DNA from: Macrotrachela quadricornifera
Lineage: Eukaryota > Rotifera > Eurotatoria > Philodinida > Philodinidae
Length of the DNA stretch: 64,000 nucleotides
Reading direction: 5' to 3'
Assembly: GCA_022393335.1 (NCBI GenBank)
Contig: JAJEKB010020311.1
Span: 62,001 to 126,000, forward strand
Every line of letters begins with the position of its first letter. Position 1 is the first letter of the stretch. Positions 1 to 13,316 of this stretch are shown here, piece after piece. Under the pieces are notes generated by a model, which saw nothing but the letters and a program-made list of their open reading frames with translations, ran no database searches and was not told the origin of the DNA. Made by a program: the position numbers and the translations under genes.

Positions 1-3000
1 TGTCTTTATTGAGATCACCAACAGCTACCGATCGTGGATGCGATCGATCAGGCAAGAAATATGATTTTTGCTCTGTAAATGTTCCATTACCATATCCTAT
101 GAATATACCTATATTGTCACTATCACGATTGGCAACAACTATGTCTAGAATATTATCTTTATTAAAATCACCAACAGCTACTGAACAGGGATAAGATGAA
201 TTGCCAGTAGAATAAGTTATTTCAGGTTGAAAACTCCCATTGCCAAAATTACAAAATATATTAATACTGTTTGTATCAGAATTAGTGACAATAAAATCAA
301 GTTGATTGTCATCATTAAAATCTCCAGTCGCAATTGAAATTGGCGAAGTTCCAGTTGAAAAAGATCTTTCTTCTTCAAATGTTCCATTTCCATATCCTAA
401 ATATATACCCACATCATTAGAACCTTCTTTCACGACACCAATATCACAGTGATGATCATTATTGAAATCACCTGAGACAATAGAAAAAGGATTCGAAGTA
501 GATCCAGGTATTCGAATAGTTTGATTTGTAAAGGTTGCATAATCGAATCCCAAAAATACAGCTAGATTATTTGTACCATAATTAGCAACAACAATATCTT
601 GCCAATTATCTTTATTAAAATCACCAACTGCAATCGAATTAGGAAATGAATTAGAATTAGTTGAATATATAATTGGTGTATCAAATGTTCCATCAGTATG
701 TTTCAAAAATATATTAATAGTACCACTTCTATAGTTGGCAACAATAATATCTGATTGATTATCTCGATTGAAATCAGCAACAGTTACAAATTGTGGAGAA
801 GAACTAAATCCTGTTGAATATGTTATATTATTTACAAAGATTCTATTGTTATAATCATGAAGTAATTGTATGCTATCATTGCCTGAATTAGCAACAACAA
901 CATTTGATTGATTATTATTATTATTATTGAAATGACCAATAGCAACAGAATATGGATGTGGACCTGAACCAGTAAAATAACTTGTTTCATATGCAAAATC
1001 TGCTTCATAATGTATGAGAAATACACCAATATTATTTGTATCTTTATTTGCAACAACAATATCCAATTGATTATCATTGTTTAAATCACTAGAAACGATA
1101 GAGCGGGGAGAAGACTCATATCCTGTTGAAAATGACTTTTGCAAGGCAAAAGATCCGTTTCCAAGACCAAAAAATAAGTCTACGCTATAACCATAAGCAT
1201 AGGTGATTGCCATATCAAGAAGTATATCATTATTAAAATGGCCAAGGGTAATAGAATATGGCCAAGAACCACGTCCACTAGAAATTTTAGTTATTTCTTG
1301 AAATGTTCCATTTTCATCTCCTAAAAGTATAACTATATTAGATAGTAAAGGACTTGTATAGATAATATCTAATTGTTGATCATTATTTAAATCCCCAATA
1401 GCTAAATCAATTGGACTTTCATCATTTGTTAAAACTTTCGATGAATTCCAAAAAGATCCATTACCATATCCCAATAGTATAACTATACCACCATTACTGT
1501 AGTCACATGCAAGAATATCTAGTATTTTATCATTATTCAAATCGTTAAGAACAACTTGTGTAGGAGAAAAACTGATATCATTTAAATATGTACTAATATT
1601 TGTAAAAGTTCCATCACCATATCCTAAAAACACACCTATATTATGAGTACCGTTGTTAGTTACAACAATATCAAGACTGTTATCACCGTTCAAGTCTCCA
1701 ACAGCAATACACTGTGAATCAGATCCTTGTCCAGTTGAATATGAATCACCAATCCTAAAGCTACCATTTCCATATCCAAGTAAAATACGTACTTCACTTA
1801 TTTTATTCATGAGTATGATAATATCAAGTTTATTATCATTATTGATATCATTTACAGTAACAAAATAAGGCATAGAACCATTTTCATAATAAATTATTGT
1901 TTGATTTCTAAAAGTTCCATTACCAAGATTATTAAATAAACCAACATTATCGGTATTAGAGTTAGCAACAACAATATCTGAAAAATTATCATTATTGAAA
2001 TCACCAATAGCAACAGATATTGGTCGGGAATCTGTGTCGGTTGTATACATTGTTTGATTTGTAACTGGACAAATGTCATATGCCGTCAGCACAAGAATAT
2101 TATTAGTGGCATTATTAGAGATAACAATATCTGATTTATTATCATTATCAAAATCGCCAACAATCATTGATGATGGATTAGAATCATAACCAGTTGAATG
2201 TATTGTTATAATTGAAAAATTTCCATTTCCATTTCCTTCTAATACAATGATATTATTATTATTTGAATCAATAACAATAATATCAAGTTTAGTATCATTG
2301 TTCAAATCATTAACAATAATAAAGTGTGGATGAGAATTAAATCCAGTTGAAAATAAAATAATATTTGTAAAAGTTCCATTATCATTCCCAAGAAATATTC
2401 CAATATTATTAGTATCAGAATTAGCAACAGCAATATCTAATCTATTATCATCGTTAAAATCTCCAGTAGCAAGAGAACATGGATGAGATTTATTACCAGT
2501 TGAATACTTATGAATTAAAGAAGTTTTATTTTCTTCAGTGAGAATTATAACTAATTCACTAGTACCATAATTAACAATGGCAATGTCGATATTCTTATCA
2601 TTATTAAAATTATTAACTATAATTGAATATGGAATAGAATCATAACCCATATAATAATATCTGTCGATTTGAAATGATCCATTATTAAATCCTTGTAATA
2701 TAATTACATTTGATGTACCATAACTAACAAGAGCAATATCTAATTGATTATCATTATTGAAATCTCCAGTAGTTAATGATAAAGGACGATTTGAACCAAG
2801 TGAAGTTAGAATTTGATTTTGAAAAGTTCGATTTCCATATCCAAGAAATACACCGATACTATTTGTACCATAATGAGCCACAACAATATCAGATTGATTA
2901 TCTTTATTAAAATCTCCAATATCAATTGAATATGGTTGAGATTTAAATCCAGTTGAATATGTAATTTGATTATGAAATGTTCTATTTTCATAACCAAAAA

Positions 3001-4205
3001 ATATTCCAATACTATCACTACCAGAATTAGAAACAACAATGTCTAGATAATCATCATTGTTAAAATCACCGATGGTAACATGTTTTGGATGTGAATCATA
3101 GCCAATTGTATATCTAGCTGTATTTTCGAAGAAGAATTGACATGTTCTATCTAAACAATAGAAATGAAATATTGATTAGAATTTTTATATCTTTTTATAT
3201 TAAATTTATGTGAATTATTATATTGAAAGATTATAGTTAGAATATTTCAAATAGAAGTATCTTTTAGAAAAAAATAAAGATTTTTAAAATTTTGCTCATA
3301 TATATTTTTTATATTCATCGTGAAATTATTATGTATAAATTATGTTTATGATTTTAATCATATTATTTAATTAGAGATATCTTTGGAATATTTTCTAATA
3401 AAAATTTGTATTACATTGAATCAATTTTCAAATTCTATTTTTATGATAGAAAGTAAGTTTTTCGTAAGGACCAAGTCATTATTGGATATGTTGTTTTAAT
3501 ATTTATCTCCGTCTGATAAAAAGAGTTTATTTACATAATCTTCGTTTTTTTTTATGGAATATTTCATTGCATAGAGTTTAAGGTATGTTGAGATGGCGAA
3601 GAAGCATAGTAATTGCACCAATCTTTAATTGAAGTTTATGAAGAGGCATTCCTGATAGTAAAAACTCTCGAATCTATAACCTTTAACCCGACGTAAATAC
3701 ATAGACAGACACTGAACATTATCATATAGAAAAAGTTAAATGATATTTTTATATCTTTAAATAAAACTACTTTTCTTTATTAAATAATGAAATATTGTTT
3801 TGTTCATAATTTTTTGTTAGAATTTTTTTGATATTATCTTATTCTAATGATGAAAAGTCAAAATAACATACCTGGTTCTTCTAGTGAAGTAAAATAAACA
3901 GTTAAAATACCAACAGTCATTAATAATGCTGTGAATATAAGAAATACACATACATTTCTTATTGATTGATCTTTAGACCAACATGAGATTTTTCTAAAAA
4001 AGAAAATATATTAATTAAAAAATATTTATCATCTTGATGAAGTCTTCCTCAACTTGATTTTAATACCATTTGATTTACAAACATTTTCTCTATTCAATGA
4101 ATATAATATAAACTATACGTACTGATAAATATTACGAAAACAATTTCTTTGAACAGATATTTGTTCGGGCGACATCAAATCATTGTGTCTTGAATGAATA
4201 TTCAT
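1..4205 (-). CDS. Membrane-anchored FG-GAP/VCBS repeat protein (3' end outside window)
   Basis: Three exons, all with GT-AG joints in frame: 4205-4123 (ATG), 3993-3872, and 3150 to beyond position 1. Introns are 129 and 721 bp. Exons 1-2 give a cytoplasmic N-terminus of about 40 residues and a hydrophobic helix (about residues 41-63) followed by an extracellular start, i.e. a type II single-pass layout. Exon 3 is open for 3,150 nt and encodes about 21 copies of a ~50-residue repeat. Each has a core like GDFNNDNxxDIVV followed by a GYGNGTF-like strand, the FG-GAP/VCBS pattern of integrin-alpha-type beta-propellers with Asp/Asn Ca2+-binding loops. No stop codon occurs inside the exon. The ectodomain probably binds ligands, carbohydrate or matrix; that is inferred from the family. 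No C-terminal domain is visible because the gene runs off the left edge. Confidence 0.9.
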
Positions 4206-5459
4206 CTATAACAAAGAACAAAATATAGTGATATTGAATAGAAAAATATGTTTTATTAAATTCATTTATAGATATTAAATTGATGTACTTTTTTAATCAA
4301 TAAAAAATGTTTTTCTTAAAGAATATATAATAAAATTGAATATATCCAAACTTTTGACGATAGTCAATATTCCAAGACATTGTTATAAGTTTTAATTTTA
4401 AACTTAAAGAAATTTTTAGAAGTACGAATATTAATTTAATATTTTACAATATTTTTTTTATATGGATTTTTAAGAAGTGACTAGATATTGACTGACTTAC
4501 AGAGAGAAACTTAAACTATAATATAAAGCATTTCGAAAATTTTTTTCAATTTCTAAAAGACTCAATTTTTTTTAAAGATCATTATTAGTGCATGTTTAAT
4601 TTAAAATAACACATTTTAAGTTAGATGATTAAAATATTTTATAAAAGTAAATTTAAAAAAAGATAAAGTAAAACACAAGAAAAACAAGTTAAATTCTATC
4701 TTTGTGTATATGATGGATAATATTGAGAGATGAAATATTCAAAAAACATACGTGTATTTAGATCATTTCCTCTTAAATTATATCTATTTTACTAAGATTT
4801 TAGTTTCTTATATTGTATAGAGAATTTAAACTAAAATATGATTAAATATTTCAAATAATTTCCTTACAAATTATTGAAAGAATTTAAGAAAATATGTTGT
4901 TAATGTTTTCAACTATCATTGTCTGATTAAAATTGATTTTTGCAATATTCAAATATAATTCTACATCAAAAATGATTTATCTTCTCGTATAAAATAAATT
5001 CAAAAAAGATATTTTCTTTATGAAAATATTTATTATGTCATTAAATTACTAAAATTTGTTAAAATATTTTCTATCTTATTCAATTTTCAAAAGTCTCATG
5101 TCTAATATTACTAAAGTTATTTATATAAAAGATATCAATTAAACATTTTAGAAATAAACTATTCGATAAAAATTATATTAATAAACTTTTGATTATTCAT
5201 CAATTAATATAATAAATATGTTATTGAGAAGAATGAGATTTTCAATAATTCTATCAAAATCAATATTCTTCAATAATTAACTCAATTTTGTATTTATTAT
5301 AATAATATTAAAAATCAAACATAAAATATTAAAAGAAAATATATTTGAAATTCTTATTTAATATCATAAAACTAAACTTTAGAAATCTTATTATTCTGTT
5401 ATAAATATGTTTCTATTCTTAAAGATTTTTATTTCTTTGATTTATTCGATTTATCGGAG
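4206..5459. other. AT-rich spacer upstream of the FG-GAP gene
   Basis: I see no coding exon, RNA gene or clear repeat here. It presumably holds the promoter of the minus-strand FG-GAP gene, but no convincing TATA or initiator could be singled out in such AT-rich sequence. Confidence 0.5.
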
Positions 5460-5806
5460 TGAGTCAAAATGAATGGATCTGTCAGTATTTGGCACATTTC
5501 TCACCTATAATTCAACTAAGAAAAAAAAAACTTTTTTTAGCAAAAGATTCCGCATCAAATTCTCTACAACATGGTATAGTCGGATGCTTAAATACTTTGG
5601 ATAAATTCCGATAGGACATTTTATACAATATTGATATAAAAAATTAATATCTTCTGTTTTCTATGATAAATATCTGTTAAAAAGCTCCATTTCAAGTATG
5701 TTTACTATTTTGACTATAACATCATTATTTGCCAATGAAGTTCAGAAAGTTTTTTTTTTAGGTGAGAAATATGCCAAATACTGACAGGTCCATTCATTTT
5801 GACTCA
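5460..5806. mobile_element. MITE-like element, 347 bp, 47-bp terminal inverted repeats
   Basis: The left end (5460-5506, starting TGAGTCAAAATGAATGG) and right end (5760-5806) are inverted copies with only two mismatches over 47 bp. The interior is AT-rich and non-coding. Length and long TIRs fit a non-autonomous DNA transposon. No unambiguous target-site duplication was seen, so the superfamily is open. Confidence 0.8.
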
Positions 5807-6406
5807 TCTGATAAATATTATTTTGATTTTTTTATATATAAAAAATATTTAACTATAAACTTACTTTATGTTTTTTTTATGAATATAATTGTGTTCTTTT
5901 TCTTAGTCTTCTTAAGACTTATTTTTAATGACTAATCAAATGTAATTAAATAATTATTTTGGTTTTTTTTCAAATTTATTTACATGACATACATATGTAT
6001 CACTAATTTTGCCTTGACGAATGAAAAAAACAAGCGAATAATACGCATCATTAATTTATTATCATTAAAATATTTTTCTCTATATTGATGTTGAATCATT
6101 CTATATTATATAAATGTGTATTTTATTACGTTTCATATTATAGAATAAATGAAGATAAATATCATAAAAATACGCCTTACTCAAATCATTGCAATGCATC
6201 ATTTCTTTTTCTTATCATATTTAATAATATATGAATATTTATTATGACATGTTTTTTTCTTATTTCTCATTAAGAATAATATATGAAAAAATCTTATTTT
6301 AAAATTCATATTAGATTAATAAATATATATCTATTGAAATATTTGCTCAATACAAAAAAGACAATATGAAATATTTAAAATTGTAAAATAATATTGATAA
6401 ATGATT

Positions 6407-7389
6407 TATTAGTGTTTTTTCTAGTTTTCTCTTCCTTTTATAATGTAATTTATAAATTATTGTATATTTATATTATAATTATTAAATTTTTAATTTTAAT
6501 ATTTAGTTTTTCATAGAATAAAATAAATAAATTGATAAAAACCAAATTATAAACTTAAATATATAAGTTAATTATAAAAATGAAGTTGTTATTAATTTAT
6601 ATTAAAAATAAGTAAATTGATTAATAAAAATTTTATTAAGTAAAATAAGTTAAAGTTTTTGAATTATTTTTCAATTAGAATAAAATAAAAATAAAAATAA
6701 AATAAGAATAAATTAAATTAAAAACAAATTAAATTACGTAAATATTTATATTTGTGACGTTTCGATAAACGATGTTTATCGTCATCAGACTCGATCTTAT
6801 ACTATTTGGTGTTATAATGATTTTCGTTTTTCTTTTTCTTTTTCTTTATTTGATTTATAACATATGATAGTGGGACGAAAGAAGAAAATGAATAACAAAT
6901 TTTCTCCCAGTATCGCCGTCTTGCCGTCCCACTATCATATGTTATAAATCAAATAAAGAAAAAGAAAAACGAAAATCATTATAACACCAAATAGTATAAG
7001 ATCAAGTCTGATGAAGATAAACATCGTTTATCGAAACGTCACAAATATAAATATTTACGTAATTTAATTTGTTTTTAATTTAATTTATTCTTATTTTATT
7101 TTTATTTTTATTTTATTCTAATTGAAAAATAATTCAAAAACTTTAACTTATTTTACTTAATAAAATTTTTATTAATCAATTTACTTATTTTTAATATAAA
7201 TTAATAACAACTTCATTTTTATAATTGACTTATATATTTAAGTTTATAATTTGGTTTTTATCAATTTATTTATTTTATTCTATGAAAAATTAAATATTAA
7301 AATTAAAAATTTAATAATTATAATATAAATATACAATAGTTTATAAATTACATTATAAAAGGAAGAGAAAACTAGAAAAAACACTAATA
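6407..7389. mobile_element. Foldback element: near-perfect 983-bp palindrome
   Basis: The left arm (6407-6877) and right arm (6925-7389) are inverted copies over about 465 bp with very few mismatches, around a 47-bp unique spacer. Each arm carries near its inner part a CTGATGA/GAAAC block around a perfect 7-bp hairpin (see findings). The same 14-nt word ATAAATGATTTATT lies at 6397-6410 and 7422-7435 and could be a degenerate target duplication, although it is AT-rich and self-complementary. There is no coding capacity. The near-identity of the arms suggests recent formation or gene conversion between them. Confidence 0.85.
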
Positions 7390-9426
7390 TAATTATGACC
7401 TTCCTATTAACTCGAAACGAAATAAATGATTTATTTTTCTTTAAATAAATCGGATTATGAACGATAGAATATGAATATTTAATTGTTAAAAAGAATGATT
7501 GATTTTATTTTAGTATAATTATCATCTAGACTTTGTTATGGTCTATCATATGTCAATATATATATATATATGTAGAGTAGAATCTGTCAAACATTAAGAC
7601 CCATTAAAAGTGATCATTGTTGACAAATTTTCTGTCTCTGGTGCAAATTTTAAAGTCATTTCTTTTTTCTTAAACAAGAATATTTTATGATATAAACCTA
7701 AGTTTTTTTTCCCAATAATTATTAAGTGTATTTTGAAGATGATTTTTTTAGATTTAAGATAAATGTTTAAGCAAAGATAAATCATCATGTGATAATAGTT
7801 TTTCATCTTACAGGTTGTTAATAAAAAAATAATGGATTGTTTCACCAAACAATGTTCGTTTATTTAATAATATTTGTTTTTCTAATTACATAAATATAGT
7901 TTATCTCATTCATATATGTATCTTCTTATTGCTTATATCAAAGTCAATGACGTAATGTCATACTTTTATTCGTTCTATGCGTGAATAATACATGTTATTC
8001 AGGTTAAATAGGTTTTTATTATTCATAGGAATAAAAAATCACTAATTGATCAGAATGAAAAGATTCTCATATTGAATCGGTTCATTTCTAAGAAAATTTG
8101 CTCAGATAATGGATTAGATTAAACAAAAAGTATTATTTCAGCGAATATTGCTATGATTTCAAACAGAATAACTAATAAATTCTATACCAAATAAAAATTC
8201 ACAAAAAATGGAATTTAGAATTATAAATAACCATTAGTAAAATGAGAATAGATTATAGAATCATAAAAAGTTTTAAATTTTGGAAGCATAATTGGACACT
8301 TTCATTGATTATTAATCACTAAAACATCAGATATGTTGTATCTTTCAGACTTTGTAAAGTTTTCTTTCTAGAAAAATCTTTCAATTTGCTAAATAAATGC
8401 TGATAGTTTCAAGATGATGTGGCGCGCATAATGCTAGAATGTTTATGGATATTCTGATTCTAACATTTTTATTTATTTATTAAATTTAAAAAGTTTTCGA
8501 AATAAAGTGATTAGTGAGGAGATCTTTATATAATCTGAAAGATGAAAAGAACATGATGTTTTAGTGTAGTTGACTATTTTCATGAACTTCCATTTGGTAT
8601 GAGATGTATCAGTCATTTTATTTGAAATCATAAAAGCACTTTCGTGTAATACGAGATGTCCCAAAATATTTGTATGCTTTTTATTTGATATATAGTTTGA
8701 CTTTTTTTGCATAAAGATCATCGTGAAAATCTTCACTAATATATATGCACATGATTTTTGCTATACTTAAAATGAATATTTACATATCAGTACTACTTTC
8801 AACTATATGGAATATAGTAAAAAGTCTTTGAAAGAGCTTTTTATTTAGCAATACTTTTAAAACTTTTGACGAGGTATCTTTTTAAAAAAAGTCTAACATT
8901 TTATCGATTTCTCAAATTAAGATGTATGCAAATATGAAAAAGTCTTTCAAAGACTGTTTATTATATGGATAAGTAACAATAATATATAAATGTTTATTTT
9001 AAGTATAAGAAAAGTCATTAGAATATATTAGTAAAGACTTGTTTTCATATCTTTTGTAGAACTTTTCACGATGTATTTTAAAAGAAAAATTTAAAATTTA
9101 TATCAGTTTTCTACACAAACATCTTGGGATATTTGGTGATATTTTTTATTTCATCTGGAAGTATAAATGTGATCTACTCCACTATACTTGTATCGTCTAT
9201 ATCATCGGAATGGCTCACTCATATCAGCTGAAAATATTAATTTTCTCTTACATAAGTTAGATCTATCTACTGTAAAAATAAGAACTATATCGATTGTACA
9301 ATGTCTTATAGACAATTGATGATCAATACTGCATTTATTTGTTGTAGTACTTAGCCGAAGTTGCGTACTTTGGGTAGCATGACCAAGTTTTTTTTGAGAT
9401 AATTCGCTGCAATATCATACATTCTA
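7390..9426. other. Gene-free AT-rich spacer
   Basis: No supported gene. The reading frames present (for example around 7594-7848 and 8473-8736, minus) are short, A/T-driven and resemble no family I know. Phrases such as AGTCTTTCAAAGACT recur around 8830-8960, suggesting old repeat debris. Confidence 0.4.
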
Positions 9427-9731
9427 TCGGGTGTCCCGGAATGATTACAACATTATTTGTTTTTCATGAATAATTCTGCGCAGTCAAGTGATATGATCTT
9501 GTTTTTTTTTCAAAAGATGCGTCTTGAAAAGTTCTACAAAAAATGCTGAAAGAAAGCCCTATTAATATGTTCTGATAATTTTTCTCATACTCAAAACGAA
9601 AAACTACATTTTAAGGCTGCTTCCTACCGTATTTGAAAATAAAGAAACGTTAAAAACTCAAGATTTTGTCATTTAGCTGTGCAGAAATATTCATAAAACA
9701 AATAATGTTGCAATCATTCTGGGACACCCGG
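9427..9731. mobile_element. MITE, ~305 bp, CGGGTGTCCC termini, TA target duplication
   Basis: Ends are inverted copies: CGGGTGTCCCGGAATGATT at 9428 and its complement up to 9730. The similarity extends about 60 bp inward, including an ACATTATTTGTTTT stretch. The element is flanked by TA on both sides (9425-9426 and 9732-9733), the target duplication of Tc1/mariner-type elements. There is no coding capacity, so it is a non-autonomous derivative. Confidence 0.82.
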
Positions 9732-12700
9732 TATATATGCGACTGTTCTCATTGATAAATTTACGTCACTTGTTGCATTTCCAAAGCATATAATTTCTCT
9801 TTCAAAATCGAACTCTTTACTTCTTTATAACGCTTCTAAAGCTGAAACTAAACAAATAGAAAAAATTATTAGAAAAAGTAACGCTCGTCGCTACGACTCG
9901 CTGAGCCCTCGACTGAATTGTATTTATCATTATCTATTACTGGTCGCTGAATTCTGCTCTGATGACTATACTTGATTCTTATACACATATATACTGATTG
10001 TTAGTGACGGCTATTCTATAAAATGCAATCTTTAACCTTTCTGTTGAGACTTTCGTATGGGAACGTGGAGGATGGATCAGAGTTGCTGATGGTTTTCTCT
10101 GCTCCAATCTACTGTTAACTTCTTAGTTTTTTATATGATGTTAGAATAGACCAATGTAATGCCTCAGTTTCTTGCTGAAAATATCATTAACAGGCGATAT
10201 AAAAATCATAGCGAATTGAAAAACGTAGCGATTAGTCGTTCGCTGGTGTTTCTACGGAGTGCCACTCACGGCTAGTCGCTTCCGTGCTGAGGTCTTTCTT
10301 CACAGAGGTCAATTGTCTTGGCTTGGAAACCACGCTCATTAAAGTTTCGCTTACTCAAAGAATTGCAGAATCTACAGCGAAAGGATTCTCTGCAGGAGAT
10401 TCAAAGAAAAAGAAGTAAATGTACATAGATCAATAAATAAGTGTATGATGTCTAAGTTTATGAAATATCGCTGCGAAACCTTAACTTTTTTTTTTTTCTA
10501 AATATTGAATATTGAGATGCATGAGTTCCTCACAATTGGATGGGACGAAAGCTAGGCTTTGGAAAGCGTTTCATTGGCTGAAGTTTCAAGTAGATAGCCT
10601 AATTGGTCAAAAATCGGATATAAAAGGTTTTCCAATGACTGAGTTCCCAGACTTAATAATCTGATTCAATGGAAGCCGTATACTGAAAATAACTGAATAC
10701 TGATCTTTAAGTCAATGTTCTTCTGGTGCAGTGATAAGCAAACTTATTTTACTTTGTCCAACCTACCCTTCGCCAAGGAAATATACCGGTCTCTATTTCT
10801 ACACTTCTGTTACCATTCACTTAAAAAGACATCACATTTCAAAAGTTGAAGACAAAAAAAATTGTCTTCATAATTATAATAATAGAGATCACATTCTATG
10901 TTTAAAAATTATTATTTTGCAGTCAATACGTAAGACAAGACTTGAAAATACTAACAAGGTTATTTTTTCCTGTCAGCTGAATCTGAATATACTATATAAG
11001 TGAGAAGATATTCTCTTCTGTGTTAGATGTTTTTTGAAACAAATTCATATTTTCCATGGCTCGCATTATTAATGAGCCACATTAAGTTCTATGTTGTCTC
11101 ATTTCTTACTTTTCAAAACTTCGATTCAACTAAAATAATGCACTTCTTGTGTTCTATTATTTGCTCATTTCTAGCCGTTAAGATCTATTAAAGATCCACT
11201 GGAAGAATGTGGATCATCATTATCAACTGCATACAATAGCATCCTAATCAACACCTCAATGAAAACTCCCTCATTACAAAATCATTATTTTCTTAGAGAA
11301 AGTCTTCTTATAGTAAAAGAAATTCCTTATAAAAATTCAAAAACTTGAAGCACTATTCGTTACTCTGACCCTGATTACCTTTGGTCAAACGTTAAGCACC
11401 GAATAGACTTTGAAGCTATGATTCTTTGGTCGGTTTTTGTAAGAGCATGTTTTTCTTTTACCTTTGAGCCTGGCGACAAGCAAGCAAACTATTTTATTTC
11501 ATATACCCCTCCCTTCAGTCGAGAGAATGATGAGGATAACAACAATTTGTTTATATTCGAAATATACCCGCAAATTCCAATGTTCTTATTTCAACATAGA
11601 ATGCAGTGAAAAGATCTAAAAGTTTCAAATCGAAAATGGAAACTCTGTTTTTCTGGTTTTCCTGAAGGGAATCACGGGATTCAACGAAAAAAATACTCTA
11701 AAAATGCAGTAACATCGCAGTAATAACTTATTAGCTTGAACTCAAAAGCGATTGAATAATCCCGTATGTTCCCACATCAGTTTATGTGCCTAATTTGTAT
11801 ATATTTTCTATCAAGTGACATGTGAATATCTTAGAAGTGTTGATAAATATCCATTAATAAAACATTACTGTCTACGAACTGTCGAATAGGAATTACGTAT
11901 GAAATAATATTGTTCTATTCTGTTTCTACCGTTTTTTATTAATTGAGTATCAATATGAGAAATTCTTGGTTGAAAAATAAAGTTTCTTGAAAAGTTGAAT
12001 TATAGTCGATAGCAGTCAATTAAAACTTGAAAATAATTAATTATTATATTTTCTATACTAAAGTATATTTTATATTCTTTATGATAAACAAGAAAAAAAT
12101 TTGTTTATAAAATATTTGATAATTTGATTTTAAAATTTTAGTTTTACGGATTATTTATCTTTGTATATGTTCATTAATAAATTTCGTTTTTTGAATAAAT
12201 TCTTTGTGGCAAAATGAGGATCATTCACTTTATATACAATTTTTTTTTACAAAAAGTATTATATTTTCATCTTGATAAAAAAATAATTAAATAAAACACA
12301 TTTATCTAACATTTTTTTTGTAAAAATGGTGTAATTTTAAAAAAAATGTCAGTCAGCTTTATCACGATAGGCGTTGAGAAACCATAATAAGCTGAAGAGA
12401 AATATGTTGTCGACAGCTCTGCATTACATATAACATGTTGGTAACGCGTGCTAAAAATTAAAAAAATGTGTCAGCAAGTATATGAACAGCATACACGTCG
12501 ACTAGAATTATTATCATTTTTCTTGTAATAGAACACAAGAAAAAAATCACTCTCGTTGATGCCGTACGATAAAAAAAATAGCAATATTTATAGAATTTCT
12601 CTGAAGATGTTGACCTACAAAATGAAAAATCTTGAACGCCCTCGTGTGTTGTACCAGAAAGAAAGAAAAAAAAATCTAATCTGAGATAGCAACTAGTAGA

Positions 12701-12847
12701 GATGATTGTTCCTATTCGCTGTCGCGTTTTTTTTCCCATTCTGCTCAGGCGAACTCTTATTTTCTCTCAAGCACGGCCGTACAATGCTGTTTCTCTACAC
12801 AAGACCACTTGGATAAGAGAAAAAAAAAATAGACGATCGTCATTGCC
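9732..12847. other. Gene-free region
   Basis: No convincing exon or RNA gene. The less AT-rich stretch 9880-10430 may be an old, unidentified mobile-element remnant. Frames at 10731-11003 and 11418-11609 do not resemble known proteins and lack splice or promoter support. Confidence 0.4.
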
Positions 12848-12855
12848 TATATATA
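12848..12855 (+). promoter_or_regulatory. TATA box for the NTF2/SnoaL-like gene
   Basis: TATATATA lies about 95 bp upstream of the chosen ATG at 12945, placing a plausible transcription start near 12880. It is a candidate core promoter by position and sequence only. Confidence 0.45.
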
Positions 12856-12944
12856 CCACATACACACAATTCTTCATTTACATTTCAGTGTATAACAAAA
12901 GCATTCTTTCTCTAGTACATGTAGATAAGTTTATATTCGACATT

Positions 12945-13316
12945 ATGTCGCACTCGTCCAGTCAATTACATAAAACTCTAATTGAACGTTTTACCGAAGC
13001 TGTTAACCAACGTCATGTTCATACTCTCAACGACTTTCTCGATGAAAATGTAGAGAAAATATCAAATTCAAAAGCTGTCTACAAAGGTATCGAGGGTGCT
13101 CGAGAATATTATAGTATGGAACATGAAGCATATCCAAATGCTCATTGGAAAATTCTCGAATATCTCGATGATCAACACAGAAACACAATACGTGCTCGAA
13201 TATTATTCGATAATAAAATATTCGATACTTTATATACGTTTGGTCCATCAGGCAAAATTCAAGAAATTGAATCGAATTATAAAGGCGAATTTAACTCAAG
13301 CAGTGGTCATAAATAA
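12945..13316 (+). CDS. NTF2-like / SnoaL-like domain protein, 123 aa
   Basis: A single-exon small protein filling one NTF2-like domain. An N-terminal helix (LHKTLIERFTEAVNQRH) precedes a 'DFLDENV' turn, a GxxGAREYY helix and paired strands (HWKILEYLDDQ, TIRARILFDNK, TLYTFGPSGKIQEIES). This order is typical of SnoaL-like/ketosteroid-isomerase-fold proteins, which bind small hydrophobic ligands or act as isomerases or hydrolases. No specific catalytic residue can be assigned. I chose the ATG at 12945 because homology-like sequence starts there and a TATA box sits about 95 bp upstream. The frame stays open upstream to 12702, but that part is Arg/Lys/Phe-rich and overlaps the TATA box. An AATAAA near 13555 could end the transcript. 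Confidence 0.75.
   Translation: MSHSSSQLHKTLIERFTEAVNQRHVHTLNDFLDENVEKISNSKAVYKGIEGAREYYSMEHEAYPNAHWKILEYLDDQHRNTIRARILFDNKIFDTLYTFGPSGKIQEIESNYKGEFNSSSGHK

Noticed and set aside
12702..12944. N-terminal extension of the NTF2/SnoaL-like protein
   Set aside because: The frame is open, but it contains the TATA box and has non-coding-like composition; the domain begins at the later ATG.
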